Positions 1 to 10,650 of a DNA stretch of 64,000 nucleotides are shown piece after piece. The DNA is from Aristolochia californica. Taxonomy: Eukaryota > Streptophyta > Magnoliopsida > Piperales > Aristolochiaceae. The stretch's first letter is position 1. Each line of letters starts with the position of its first letter. Where the stretch lies: NCBI GenBank assembly GCA_029961685.1, contig JARWKL010000008.1, positions 16,959,981 to 17,023,980 on the forward strand. Reading direction: 5' to 3'. A program made the position numbers and the translations under genes. Below the pieces are notes generated by a model. That model did no database searches, was not told the origin of the DNA, and saw only the letters and a program-made list of their open reading frames with translations.

Positions 1-257
1 TTTCCAATGTTCCTTGAAAAAATGAACTACCAAGGCCTTGTACTTGTAGAAAGTAATTTGTTTCAAGAAATTTTTCCTGGTAAGAATTTTCATCTTGAAA
101 AGTGTTTCAAGGAAACATGAGGCACTAATCGTCCTTGGAGACATATTTTTACTAGAAATATTTTCCAATGTTTTCTAAAAATACTCAGAAAAAGGCCATA
201 TAGAGGACAAAGTAATTTGTTTCAAAAAAAATTTACCTCAAAATTTTCCTAGAAAAT
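1..257. repeat. Satellite A, left fragment
   Basis: About one and a half monomers of the 175-180 bp satellite that recurs across the window. The diagnostic pieces are a copy of the gaaacatgaggcactaat block near 112 and the ttttccaatgtttt block near 166. The array breaks at about 257, where retroelement debris begins, and resumes at about 4077. Confidence 0.9.
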
Positions 258-404
258 ATTGATAGGGATTAGACACCCTAATTCAAAACTAACGAGAGCA
301 ACAACAACAATCGTAGAAGAAAGGAAAATCAAGCAAACAAAAACACACAAGATTTGTATAGGTTCACCATTCTTCGCCGGTCTACTCGCCCTTATCGACC
401 CCTG
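258..404. other. Unassigned retroelement-like debris
   Basis: This stretch is not satellite A and carries no convincing reading frame. Its composition (acaacaacaa, then a CG-rich end around 378-395) resembles the edge of an LTR or leader. No primer-binding site or matching second LTR is visible, so it stays unclassified. Confidence 0.35.
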
Positions 405-568
405 ATATGTATGGTTTCTCTTCCCATGTATCTCTTGCAACTACTTTATCTTCTATTTCTATTCTCTCTTGCTACAAAGATGCAATGTCACATGAGTGTT
501 GGCAAAAGGCAATGCAAATAGAACTACAAGCTCTAGAGGAGAATCACACTTGGGATATTGTTACCGCA

Positions 569-599
<31 letters not shown>

Positions 600-1416
600 A
601 CATCCTGCTATTTGGCCTCTTGGGAGTCAATGAGTTTTTTCTATCAAGCTGCATTCAGATGGACCTTTGGATCTGCACAAAGCCAGCCTTGTAGCGCTGG
701 GGAATAAGCAGAAATATAGGATTGATTATGAGGATACATTTTCTCTAGTTTCCAAGATGACCACGATTCAAACCATATTAGCCATTACAGCCTCACAGTC
801 CTGGCCACTGCATCAGATGGGTGTGAAGAATGCCTTTCTCCAAGGTGATCTACAAGAGGATATTGACATGAAGCTTCCCTCTGGTATGACTAATTCTTCT
901 CTTAATGTTGTCTGCAATCTATGCCATCCTCTATATGGGCTTAAGCAAGCTCCTCGAGATTGGTTTGACAAGTTTTGCGGTACACTTATTCTCCACAAGT
1001 TTACATAGAGTTAGTATGATTCCTCTCTCTTCTATCACAAGTCTGTCGCGGGCATGGTCATTCTCTTGGTTTATGTGGATGACATTATCTTTACTGGCAC
1101 TGACTCTAGCCTAATTACTAAGCTTCAGCAGGTGTTGCATGCAACTTTTCTTATGAAGGATCTTGGCCAGCTCATGTACTTCTTACGGATGGAAGTACGT
1201 CATCGACCCAATGGTATTTTCTTAAACCATCATAAGTATATTTAAGATATTTTTACTCTATTTGGTTTGGAGGACATTTCATTGATCGCTACTCCTATGG
1301 ATGTCAATGTCAAATACAGGAAAGATGAAGGGGCTCTTCTTGATGATCCTTCTATCTATCGACGCCTGGTTGGGAGTCTCATATACTTGACCACAACTCA
1401 TCCCGACATCTCAGGC
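405..1416 (+). pseudogene. Ty1-copia reverse transcriptase relic
   Basis: A decayed copia-type reverse transcriptase read in three or more frames. The order is the RT entry segment (WQKAMQIELQALEENHTWDI, from about 507), the core with KNAFLQGDLQEDI (about 829-867) and LYGLKQAPRDWFD (about 931-969), the catalytic YVDD box at 1072-1083, and the RT/RNase H linker with a TPMDVN...YRRLVGSLIYL pattern (about 1291-1389). A poly-C run at 569-596 breaks the frame just after the entry segment. Stops follow at about 692 and 1006, and a TAA at about 1243. Similarity stops at about 1416, before the RNase H catalytic residues. RT copies element RNA into cDNA in cytoplasmic particles, but this copy cannot encode a working enzyme. 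Neither gag nor integrase is attached. The copia assignment is firm and the lineage within copia is not resolved. Confidence 0.9.
569..596. repeat. Poly-C tract (28 C)
   Basis: An uninterrupted run of 28 C inside the copia RT relic, read as prolines in one frame. It lies exactly where the RT frame is lost, so it is probably either an expansion after the element died or an assembly-uncertain homopolymer. Confidence 0.9.
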
Positions 1417-1532
1417 GGAATAAGAGAAACCGCCGGCTGTCCAAGAAGTTTGGGAAGGAGCTTTGCTATTGCTTCATATAAGTCACAATATGAGGTACCC
1501 CTAAAGCTAATAGGGCTTTCGAACTTCAATCT

Positions 1533-1907
1533 CTAATTATTTTGGAAAGTAGAGTCGAAGTCCAAGTCCTGAATGATGGAGACCTCACAGAGGATTCTTG
1601 GAACCATGGTGATCTCATCCAGGATCTTCTTGCCAATGACCTTGACGGGGAATGCAGTGCCATCAATGACGGACTTGGAGTAATAAACCTTGGCGAAGGG
1701 TCCCTGGCCAATGAACCTGCCGAGCTTGTATTTTCTGAAAACATTAGGTGTGCAAGCGTCGAGGACATTACGGTCTCTAGGGGTCACAAAATCAATCGAC
1801 CCCAAGGAAAGTCCTGTGTCCCGAGGCTCTTCGTCTCTGCTCTTGCACTCAAGCTCACTTCGGATTCTCCTTCCGCCACTGTAAAAATTTCCACTTCGAA
1901 ATGAAAA
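1533..1907 (-). pseudogene. Captured CIPK-like protein kinase N-lobe fragment
   Basis: The minus frame 1805-1533 reads like the start of a CBL-interacting protein kinase (SnRK3). It has a KYKLGRFIG lead-in, a glycine-rich ATP loop GQGPFAKV at residues 33-40, the VKV lysine at about residue 55, and a helix-C glutamate in CEVSII at about 74. It breaks off before subdomain IV, so the catalytic HRD and DFG motifs, the NAF/FISL domain and the phosphatase-binding part are all missing. The open frame starts at a non-ATG codon and runs further upstream to at least 1907 without matching the family. In the family these kinases bind calcineurin B-like Ca2+ sensors and phosphorylate transporters. The fragment lies on the same strand as, and downstream of, the LTR, PBS and gag-like leader at 2192-2656, which suggests capture by that element. 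Another CAMK-type kinase is possible; kinase identity is confident, CIPK likely. Confidence 0.75.
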
Positions 1908-2191
1908 TCTCTAGATTTGTTTTACCTTCCTGCTCGTATAAACTGCTAACGACGAACAATTGAAACTACTGGGTAGAAGATTTTTGTTCCTCATGACGAA
2001 GGAGAGCCTGGCCTGTTTCGGTGAGCAGCAGCAAGTCGTGGCAAAAATTTAGCATGGGGTTCCTCTGCTAAAAAATTTCTAGTCTCAATTTCTGGAAGAA
2101 GGTTAGGTTTTCATGAACAGGGGAGATTTGAGGTCGAACCCAAATCTGGCAGTTCTGATACGATTTGAGGTCGAACGATGGGCAGCAATTG
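1908..2191 (-). other. Non-coding leader between gag start and CIPK piece
   Basis: No stable frame is visible on either strand. Reading the minus strand, it holds two copies of a tcgacctcaaatc motif (near 2113-2130 and 2164-2176). One of them follows a gggttcgac sequence that also appears after the related leader near 27945. This supports one element family for the two loci. Confidence 0.4.
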
Positions 2192-2380
2192 TTAATCTTC
2201 TAGAGCGGTGACTTTTCCCTCTGAGGCCTTAACGTGATGCTTCTCGATTTCTAGCAATGTCTCAAACATTATATTGGAGGACTCATCCATCCCATTTCGC
2301 ACTACTGAAACCCATGTGTGTATTTTTCCCAATAGATCAAGTATGGCAAACCATTTTTCTCCGGACAAAGCAACGCTCAT
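2192..2380 (-). pseudogene. gag-like N-terminal ORF of a minus-strand LTR element
   Basis: A 62-codon ATG frame starts 10 bp downstream (minus strand) of the primer-binding site, the usual place for gag. The N-terminal residues MSVALSGEKWFAILDLLGKI match the start of the plus-strand ORF at 27632 (MSDFSSREKYLAILNLLGEI), and DNA similarity covers about 100 bp around both starts. It then stops. No zinc knuckle, protease or polymerase follows; the next recognisable protein is the CIPK fragment. The product is probably non-functional. Calling it gag rests on position and on the paired locus, not on a recognised domain. Confidence 0.55.
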
Positions 2381-2389
2381 TGTGTTCCC

Positions 2390-2401
2390 GCTCTGATACC
2401 A
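2390..2401 (-). promoter_or_regulatory. Primer-binding site, initiator tRNA-Met
   Basis: The minus strand reads TGGTATCAGAGC, the standard plant retrotransposon site complementary to the 3' end of initiator tRNA-Met. It abuts the LTR end at 2402 and fixes the element's orientation as minus. Confidence 0.9.
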
Positions 2402-2656
2402 TGTTGTTAAGATCCCGAATCTAACAAAGCTATTCGTAGGGAAGAAGAAAAGAAGAAAAGAAAATCAAGGCAAAGGGAAACTTGAAAACCCTAGGTTCAT
2501 TAAGGAGAACGCACACACCCTAGCTCGTTTAGGAGAACTCAAAACCCTTTGTTTAACCTAAATTCAGACTTGTCTCTTTTCCATTCCTTACACCCCTAAA
2601 TAGAGATCATGTCAAAAAGGTTCAAGAGAAAATTATAGATTTTCCCCTCCACAACA
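2402..2656 (-). mobile_element. 5' LTR of the minus-strand gene-carrying element
   Basis: A 255-bp segment bounded on the minus strand by TGTTGT and ACAACA, a perfect TG...CA inverted terminus, directly adjoining the PBS. A TATA-like ctatttagggg lies in the middle on the minus strand (about 2597-2607). Parts such as gttctccttaatgaacc resemble the chromovirus LTRs at 7685 and 14331. The outer boundary at 2656 is inferred from the terminus alone, because no second LTR remains. Confidence 0.7.
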
Positions 2657-2790
2657 TTTAAAGTAAATAAAATTAATGACTGAGTAATTGACATTGCTTA
2701 CTAACTAAGTAACTTAACAACTAAGTAACTTAATGACTAAATAACTGACTCAGCCAAAGTAATTGACTCAGCCATGGCATCCTTGCATGA
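2657..2790. repeat. AT-rich spacer with short imperfect tandem motif
   Basis: The motif aactaagtaacttaa recurs around 2703-2730, with weaker versions up to 2745, followed by two actcagcca-type copies near 2747-2775. No coding potential is seen. It may be an outer part of an LTR or a slippage-prone spacer. Confidence 0.5.
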
Positions 2791-3877
2791 GTCAGCTTGC
2801 TATTGATTTCATAACAGAAGTTTGTAGAAAGGACTCTAGAAAATCGTCGACATCTAATTCTACCTTAAGTGTCGATACTAGTGGCAGGAACTTCGAGAGG
2901 AATTTCATCAAGGGCAATGGTAACAAGAAGTCAAGGAATGGAAGAAGCAAGTCCACATTCGGAAGGAATGTGGAGTGCATGAATTTTAGCAAGTCAAGTC
3001 ACATGTAGAAAAATTGCAGAGCACCGAAGAAAATGAAAATAAAAAAAAAACAATGCTGTAAATTCGGTAACTAAATAAATACAAGATGTTTTACTCTTGT
3101 TGGTTGATAGCCCTATTGACTCTTGGGTGTTTGATTCAGGAATTTCTTTTCACACCACTGCACATTGTGAGATCATGGAGAATTATGTTGTTGGAGATCA
3201 TGGGAAGCTATATCTTGCTAATGAAGAACCTTTGGATATTGTCAGTATTGGTAATGTCAGTTTGAGGATGTGAAACGGGACAGTGTAGAAAATTCACAAG
3301 GTGAGACATGTGCCAAAACCTATGCATAATTTGATTTCAGTAAGGGCAGCTTGACGATGAAGGTCATAATGTGACTTTTAATGGTGTTACCTGGAAAGTC
3401 ACTAAGGGAATCATGGTTGTTATACAAGGAGTTAAAACTGGAACTCTTTACTTCACTTCTAGTTGCAGAGACATGGTTGCAGTTGCTAATGCTCTTGCTA
3501 ATTCTAACTTGTGGCATTATAGGCTCGATCACATGAGTGAGAAGGGAATGAAAGTGCTTCAGTCCAAAGGGAAGCTACCAAGGTTGAAAACTGTAAATAA
3601 TAGTATTTGTGAAGGTTGTATTTTCGGCAATCAGAAAAGGGTTAGATTTTCTAAGGCTAGAAATGAGCAAAAGACAGCAAAATTGAAGTTGGTTCACACA
3701 TATGTGTGGGGGCCTTCAACTGTTACTTCCCTTGATAGTTCTAACTACTATGTGACATTTATTGATGATGTAAGAAGAACGAGCGTGCTAGGAGCATGAG
3801 ATTACATTCAAGATTCCCAAAGATGTTCTGGTCTAAAGCTATTAGCATCGCTGCCTATTTGATCAACAGATGTCCCT
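2791..3877 (+). pseudogene. Ty1-copia gag zinc knuckle, protease and integrase relic
   Basis: A second, separate copia fragment. The first open part (2763-3008) ends in a basic, serine-rich stretch and a damaged CCHC knuckle (VECMNFSKSSHM then a stop, then KNCRAPKK). The protease signature SWVFDSG lies near 3121-3141. A GAG-pre-integrase segment (LWHYRLDHMSEKGMKVLQ, about 3511-3564) and its CEGC/FGNQKR zinc-finger tail follow in the 3371-3799 frame. The integrase start has HTYVWGP and VTFIDD. Similarity jumps near 3790 to a short late-integrase piece (SIAAYLINRCPL, about 3844-3879), so most of the integrase core is deleted. Stops and frameshifts are frequent. This gag-PR-INT part lies right of, not before, the RT relic at 405-1416, so the two are not one simple element. 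Confidence 0.85.
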
Positions 3878-4076
3878 TGTTGGAAGATGGGCTCAAGTCC
3901 ACAAGATCAAGGCTAGTAAGTCCACACATCCAAGTGGTGGCATATGGGTAAAATAGGATGTTTTCCATAAAGATGGCATAAAGATGTAAATACATGTTCC
4001 TTTTATGTATCTTCTTTTATCATGTTGTAGCCCTAAGGACACTGTAAAGCTATAAATAAATGCATCGGCTAAGAGG
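3878..4076 (+). mobile_element. LTR fragment related to the element at 37779-40360
   Basis: It starts TGTTGGAAGATGGGCTCAAG and keeps the cacacatccaag block, matching the first half of the LTR at 40126-40360. The second half differs and ends against satellite A at about 4077. It directly follows the integrase relic and could be that element's LTR or a separate truncated copy. Confidence 0.6.
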
Positions 4077-7000
4077 ACATTTCCAACGTTTCATAAAAAA
4101 AGGCTCTAAGAAAGAATTATAGTTGTAAAAAAGGCATCACAAAATTTTACAACTAAGAATTTTCCTCTTGATAAGTGTTTCCATGAAATATGAGGCAATA
4201 ATGATCCCAAGAGACATATATTTACTAGAAATACTTTTCCAACGTTTCCTGAAAAAAATGCACTAACCAAGACTAATAGTTGTATAATGTAATATGTTTA
4301 AGAAAAAAATTTTAATATCACAAAAAATTTCTGCAAATAATTTTTAGCTTAAAAAGTGTTTTCAGTAAACATATGATCCCTGGAGATGTATTTTTACTAC
4401 AAATAGTTTTTCACTATTTTCTTGAAAAAATCCACTAACAAGGCCTTATAGTTGCAGGAGGTAAGTTGTTTCAGATAAAATTGTCACATCATATAATTTT
4501 CCAAGTACGAATTTTCAACTAGAAAATTGTTTCCAGGAAACACGAGGCACTAATTTTCCTTGGAGACGTATTTTTTCTAGAAATAATTTTCCAGCATTTC
4601 CTAAAAAATACACTAACAATGCCTTATTGTTGTAGAAAGTAATTTGTTTTAAAAAAAGGCCACATCACAAAATTTTCCTTATAGAATTTTAAGCAAGAAA
4701 AGTGTTTGCAACAAAAATGAGGCACGAATGGTCCCTTGAGACGTACTTTTACAAGAAATACTTTCCCTACATTTCCTTTAAAAAGGTACTAACAAGGCCT
4801 TATAGTAGTAGAAATTAATTTGTTTAAGCAAAAATTTCCTTACGACAAGTTTTTCCTGGTAAGCATTTTCAGCTTGAAAATTGTTTCCTGGAAACATTAG
4901 CTACTAATGGCGCCTAGACATGTATTTTTACAAGAAATACTTTTCTCACATTTCCTTCAAAAAATGTCTTAACAAGGCCTTTTACTTGTAGAAAGTAATT
5001 TGTTTCAACAAAAAATTCCTTACCACAATTTTCCTAGTAACAATTTACATCTTGAAAAGTGGTTTAAGGAAACATGAGGCACTATTGGTCCCTAGAGATG
5101 TATTTTTACTAGAAATTCATTTCCAATGTTTATTGAAAAAAACGCACTAACAAGTCTTTATTGTTGTAGAAAGTAATTGGTTTGAGCAAATATTACCTTA
5201 CCTCAAAATGTTCCTTGTAATAATTTTCAGCAAGAAAAGTGTTTCCAGGAAACATGAGGCACTAATGGTCCCTAGGCACTAATGGTCCTTAAAGTTTTAG
5301 AAAATAATATTTTTAAAAAAAATGTCTTACCATAAAATTTTCCTAGAAGAAGTTTTTTGCTAGTAAAGTGTTTCCAAGAAACACGAGGAAAAAATAGTCT
5401 CATGTGATGTATTTTTATTAGAAATAATTTTCCAATGTTTCCTAAAAAAAGGTAGAACAAGGTGTTATAGTTGTAAAAAGTAATAGGTTTCAGCAAATAT
5501 TGCCTTACCTCAAAATTTTCATTGTAAGAATTTTTAGGAAGAAAAATGTTTCTAGGAATCATGAGGCACTAATGGACTCTGGAGACGTATTTTTTCTACA
5601 TATACTTTGCAACATTTCCTTAACAAATGCACCACCAAGGCCTTATAGTTGAAGAAATTAATTTGTTTTAAAAAATTCCTTACCATAAAAATATTCCTAG
5701 AATGATCTTTTTCTTATACATTATTTACAGGAAACATGAGGCACAAATTGTCACATGTGACGTATTTTTATTAGAAGTAATTTTCCAATGTTTCCTGAAA
5801 AATGCCTCTAACAATACCTTATAGTTGTAAATTGTAATTTGATTATGAAAAAATTGGCTCCAGAAAATTTTCCAAGTAAGAATTTTCTGCTTGAATAGTA
5901 TTTCCAAGAAACATGAGGCACTAATGGTCCCTACAGACGTATTTTTACTAGAAATATTTTTTCCAAAGTTTCTTGTTAAAAGGCAAATACAAGGCAAAAT
6001 AGTAGTAGCAAGTAATTTGTTATACCAAAAATTGCTTTCCAAAAAAAATTTCCTCCTAAGAATTTTCAGCTTGAAAAATGTTTCCAGGAAATGTGAGCCA
6101 CTAATGTTCTCTAGAGACGTATTTCTACTAAAAATACTTTACAATGTTTCCAGAAAAATGCATTAACAAGGCCTTATATTTGTAGAAAGTAATGTTTCTT
6201 CATTAAACATTGCCAGACCACAAAATTTTCTTGGTAAGAATTTACATTTTGGAAAGTGGTTCAAGGAAACATGAGATACTAATGGTCCCTGGAGATGTAT
6301 TTTTACTTGAAATACATTTCCAATGTTTTCTGAAAAAAGGCACTAACATGGCGTTATAGTTATAGAAAGTAATTTATTTAAGCTAAAATTGCCTTACCAC
6401 AAAAATTTCTTGCAAAGAATTTTCAGCAAGAAAAGTGTTTCAAGGAAACATGAGGCATTAATGATCCCAAGAGATGCATTTTTACTAGAAATACTTTTCC
6501 AAAATTTCCTTAAAAAATGTACTAACAAGTTGTTATAGTTGTATAAAGTAATATGTATCAGCAAAAATTGCCTCACCACAAATTTTTTTAGATGAGAGTT
6601 TTCAAATTGAAAAGTGTTTCCACCAAACATAAGGCATTAATGGTCCATGTAGATGTATTTTTACTAGAAATACATTTCCTACATGACAAGACATTATAGT
6701 TGTAAAAAGTAATTTATTTTAGCAAAAATTGTAGAACTACAAAATTTTCCTGGTAGCTTAAAAAGTGTTTCCAGGAAACATGAGGCACTAATGGAATCTG
6801 GAGAAGTATTTTTACTAAAAATACTTTTTGCAATGTTTCCTTAACAAATGCACTAGCAAGGCCTTATAGTTTTAGAAAGTATTTTTTTAAAAAACACGCA
6901 TTACAATAAAATTTTCCTAGATTGATTTTTTCGCTTGTAAAGTGTTTCCAAGAAACACAAGGCACAAATAGTCTCCTATGATTTATTTTTATTAGAAATA

Positions 7001-7684
7001 CTTTTCCAATGTTTCCTAAAAAAGGGCACTATCAAGGTGTTATATTTGTAGATAGTAATTGGTTTTAGCACATATTGCTTCACCACAAAATTTTCCTTGT
7101 AAGAATTTTCATCAAGAAAAATGTTTCCAGGAATCAGGAGGAACTAATGGTCTTTGGAGACGTATTTTTACTACAAATACTTTTGCAATTTTTCCTTAAC
7201 AAATGCACCACCAACGCCTTATTTGTTCAAAAAAATGCCTTACCATAAAAATATTCCTAGAATGATTTTTTTATTATAAATTGTTTAAGGGAAACATGAG
7301 GCACAAATTGTCACATGTGATGTATTTTTATAAGAAATACTTTTCAAATGTTTCCTAAAAAATGCCTCTAACAATACCTTATAGTTGTAAAAAGTAATTT
7401 GATTTTGAAAAATTGCCTCTCCAGAAAAATTTCTTGGTAAGAATTTTCTGCTTGAAAAGTGTTTCCAAGAAACATGAGGCACTAATTTTCCCTAGAGACG
7501 TATTTTCACTAAAAATATTTTTCCAACGTTTCCAGAAAAATGCATTAACAAGGCCTTATAGTTGTAGAAAGTAATTTTTATTCATTAAACATTGTCTAAC
7601 CACAAAATTTTCTTGGTAAGAATTTAAATTTTGGAAAATGGTTCAAGGAAACATGAGGCACTTATGCTTCCTAGAGATGTATTT
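4077..7684. repeat. Satellite A array with long-period structure
   Basis: About 20 monomers of 175-180 bp, AT-rich. Distinctive variants recur about 1.56 kb apart: cataaaaatattcctagaat at about 5683 and 7244, and the variant with accataaaattttcctagaa near 5331 and its relative near 6903. A ccagaaaaatgcattaac variant repeats at a shorter distance (about 6145 and 7530), consistent with loss of a monomer in the later unit. The array continues beyond the chromovirus at 14825 in the same monomer phase. No genes are seen; open frames here are by-products of a period close to 180, a multiple of three. Confidence 0.95.
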
Positions 7685-8162
7685 TGTTATGGAATCCATA
7701 GTAGGACGAGTCATCCAGAGGTGATGTGGAGGAGTTGGTGATTCAGTGGATTATATGTCTATTTTATTTCATAAGTCGTTAGCATGTATATGTCTATTTT
7801 ATTTCATAAGTCATTAGCATGTAAACCACAATGGTAGGATTGTAAAAACATTCAATTGGGCCCTTAGCGTGAATTGCTTTAAGGGAGCTCACGAAATGAA
7901 ATGAGGCAAGAATGATTTCAACCTAACTAGGATCATCGTTCTCCTCTAAGGAACCCAAGATTGGCGTTCTCCTTGATGAACCCAAGGTTCAGGCATCCCT
8001 TCGATGAGTCTGACTCCACATCTCCAATCCTTCCTTCATTCCCTCCTATTCTTGGCAACATAGGTCAACCAGGTAAGTCTGTTAGGCCTGGTTCATCCCC
8101 TATTCCCCTTGGCGATCCTTCCCTTTTTTGAGTGTCGAGGTCTGTGGTCAGGGACCACAACA
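7685..8162 (+). mobile_element. Chromovirus 5' LTR
   Basis: 478 bp, TGTTATGG at the start and CACAACA at the end. It contains a 35-bp tandem duplication (7754-7823), also present in the 3' LTR (14419-14488), so the duplication predates insertion. Compared with the 3' LTR it lacks about 16 bp near 7750. It shows several C-to-T changes (for example ggtgatgtgg here, ggcgacgcgg in the 3' copy), typical of decayed methylated cytosines. Confidence 0.92.
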
Positions 8163-8165
8163 CAT

Positions 8166-8177
8166 TGGTATCAGAGC
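8166..8177 (+). promoter_or_regulatory. Chromovirus primer-binding site
   Basis: TGGTATCAGAGC, three bases after the 5' LTR, complementary to the initiator tRNA-Met 3' end. Confidence 0.93.
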
Positions 8178-8185
8178 AGGTAAAT

Positions 8186-9181
8186 ATGGGGGAGTCTTAG
8201 ACCCATGAGGATTTGCTGGCAAGAGTCACGGAAATGGTTTACACCAGACCGGAGGAGACCGAGGGCCGACTAGCAGCATTGCTAGATAGCCGACTCTCTC
8301 AAATATACGAGATGATTTCAGGAAAAACACCAACGCCGAGAGAGGGGGAGAAGGCACCTTCAATTGGACAAGGTGCACATCACATTGGACGCACATAACA
8401 CACCAGAATTTCAGTCCAAGCAGTGGGGTGGTCCCAAGGTACACTAAACTCTATTTTTCGGTTTACAATGGGGTTGACGGCCCTTTAATTTGCTTATATC
8501 GTTGTGAATTTTTTTTTTACGGCTGAAATAGACAAAGTTGGCTTGGCCGCATTCCACATGCTAGATGAAGTGCAACTATGGGGCCATCAACTTGAGTTGG
8601 AACATCCTGACATAGAATGGGATGAATTTAAAGAATTGTGCACCATACGGTTTGGGTCCCTTGCTCAAAACAATCCTTTGGGCGATTTAGTACTGTTACG
8701 ACAGACGGGTAGCGTTGTCCAGTACCAAAAGCAATTTCAAGAGAAATTAGCACCAGCCAGCAAAGTGTTACGAGTGGACCAACATGTCAGCTTGTTCACG
8801 GCTGGCCTCACTGAGTCCCTCCATTTGGAAGTGGAACTACTTGGCCCTACGGATTTGACTAGGGCAATGAATTTGGCTAGAGCCTTGTAAACCAAACAGA
8901 AATTTCAAACTTGAAGACCTGTCTGGCAAGGGGGAAAGAACAGCTCGGCAGTGCCTACCATAGCACCACCGTGGCGAAGTAATACTGCTACCACTACTTC
9001 TATAACACCTAAACCTCCTCCATCCACTCCAGCATTCATCTGGAAATTAAACCGGTCTGAAATGGAAGAACATAGATTAAAGGAGTTATGTTATAATTGT
9101 GATGAGCTGTACACATTCGGCCACCAGTGTAAGAAACTATTCTGGTTAGAAGTGAAGGATGAGGAAGAAGCAAGAAATTGA
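8186..9181 (+). pseudogene. Chromovirus gag, broken
   Basis: The likely start ATG at 8186 is followed by a TAG at 8198; the same frame then runs open to 8398. The capsid part is at 8504-8890: the WDEFKELCTIRFG and QNNPLGDLVLLRQTGSV patterns, and SLFTAGLTESL, are typical of plant Ty3-gypsy Retrotrans_gag domains. A nucleocapsid segment follows at 8951-9181 with ELCYNCDELYTFGHQCKKLF, the degenerate zinc-binding form common in chromoviruses. Gag would assemble virus-like particles and bind element RNA. At least two frame breaks and stops separate the parts. Confidence 0.85.
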
Positions 9182-9190
9182 GAAGTAGAG

Positions 9191-9553
9191 CAGCTCGAGG
9201 TCGAAGAGCCCGCCATTTCTTTGCACACGATCACAGGCCTCCAGTCTACCACAACCATGCAAGTTTGTGCCTTAGTCAATAAGCAACCCCTTTTAAGTCT
9301 TGTGGACTCCAACAACACTCATAATTTATTGAGTTTCACAGCTGCCAAGTTTTTAAAGCTTCCAATTCAACTGTGGCCTGTAGCTTCAGTCTCTGTTGCA
9401 AATGGGGAAAAGGTGCCTAGTTATGGGATCAGCAAGAAAGTCAGGTTTACCATTGATAATCATCAATTTTTTGTGGAGTTTTTTATCATCCCACTGGCAG
9501 GATTCGATATGGTTTTGGGGGTTAAGTGGCTCCAAACATTGGGGCCCATCTAG
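9191..9553 (+). pseudogene. Chromovirus aspartic protease, active site altered
   Basis: The retropepsin-like domain is recognisable by LLSLVDSNNTHNLLS, the VANGEKV flap region and the C-terminal GFDMVLGVKWL. The family's active-site triad is D-S/T-G, and here it reads DSN (about 9301-9309). Together with the surrounding stops this suggests no activity. It follows gag and precedes RT, as expected for a Ty3-gypsy pol. Confidence 0.85.
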
Positions 9554-9568
9554 TGGGACTTTTCAGCA

Positions 9569-10650
9569 TTGATGATAAGCTTTGAAGTTGGCAACAACAA
9601 GGTTACACTACAAGGACGTAAAACTGAGGTGCCAGTGCATCTACAAGGACTTCAGCAACACACCCCGGTGGACAGCAATTTAGACAACTTGTTGGATCAC
9701 TTCCAGGACTTATTTCTGGAACCTATTACTCTACCGCCATTGAGACATTGTGACCATTGGATCACTTTGAAGGCTGGGTCCGAAGTGGTGGTTGTGAGAC
9801 CATATAGGTACCCCCACCTCCAAAAGGATGAAATTGAACATCAATGCCGAAACATGCTCGAATAGGGTCTCATCCGGCCGAGTAAGTCCCCTTTCTCCTC
9901 GCTAGTTTTATTGGTAAAGAAAAATGACAGTACTAGGCGCTTTTGTGTGGACTACCGTGAGTTAAATGCCAAGACCATTAAGGACAAGTTTCCTATTCCA
10001 GTTGTGGATGAGTTATTAGATGAATTGCATTGAGAAATTTTTTTCATAAAGTTAGACTTGCGCTCGGGGTATCACCTAGTCAGAATGTACCCTCTGCATA
10101 TAGAGAAGATCACATTCCGTACTCACCATGGTCACTTTGAGTTCATCGTCATGCCTTTCGGTCTCTCCAACATCCCTTCTACATTTTAGGCACTAATGAA
10201 TGAGGTATTTAATGACTATCTCTGAAAATTTGTGTTAGTGTTCTTCGATGACATTTTGATCTACAACAAGTCTTGGACTCACTATTTAAGAGACTTACGT
10301 TTGGTGTTCCAACTTCTTCGGACACATCATTTATAATTAAAACGTTCCAAGCGCTCATTTGGTACCAATCAGGTGCCCTATCTGGTCAAGTTATTACAGC
10401 CACAGGGGAAACAGTGGATCCGGAAAAGATTGAAGCAATTGTGCATTGGCCACCACCGTGCCATATTTCAGCATTGAGAGGATTTCCGGGCTTAGCCGGA
10501 TATTATAGGAAGTTTATCCACAACTATGCACCACTAGCTGCTCCTCTATCCAATCTTCTCCGCCGCAATGCCTTCCACTGGAATGATAGCACTGAAAATC
10601 ATTCCAAGCACTCAAGCAAGCTCTAGCATCAGCTCCGGTACAGCAATTAG
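9569..10650 (+). pseudogene. Chromovirus reverse transcriptase, with stops
   Basis: The opening frame (9569-9865) covers the protease-RT linker and ends at a TAG (9863). The RT then continues in the same frame with [20 protein letters not shown] (about 9940-9999), KLDLRSGYH and MPFGLSN. The catalytic FFDD box is at 10241-10252 followed by ILIY. Internal stops are at 10031 (TGA), 10187 (TAG) and 10223 (TGA). The TAG at 10187 and the TGA at 10223 fit CAG-to-TAG and CGA-to-TGA changes, meaning cytosine deamination. A frameshift after about 10265 moves the connection segment (LRGFPGLAGYYRKFI, about 10471-10515) to another frame. The fold is certain; the enzyme is dead. Confidence 0.9.

Noticed and set aside
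1542..1904. A 120-codon plus-strand frame overlapping the CIPK piece.
   Set aside because: It is the opposite-strand shadow of the kinase similarity; the minus frame has conserved kinase motifs and the plus frame has none.
1533..1907. A functional kinase gene.
   Set aside because: Only subdomains I-III are present; the frame starts at a non-ATG codon and ends before the catalytic loop.
405..3877. One continuous Ty1-copia element.
   Set aside because: The RT relic (405-1416) lies before the gag/protease/integrase relic (2791-3877), the reverse of copia order, with a minus-strand element between them.
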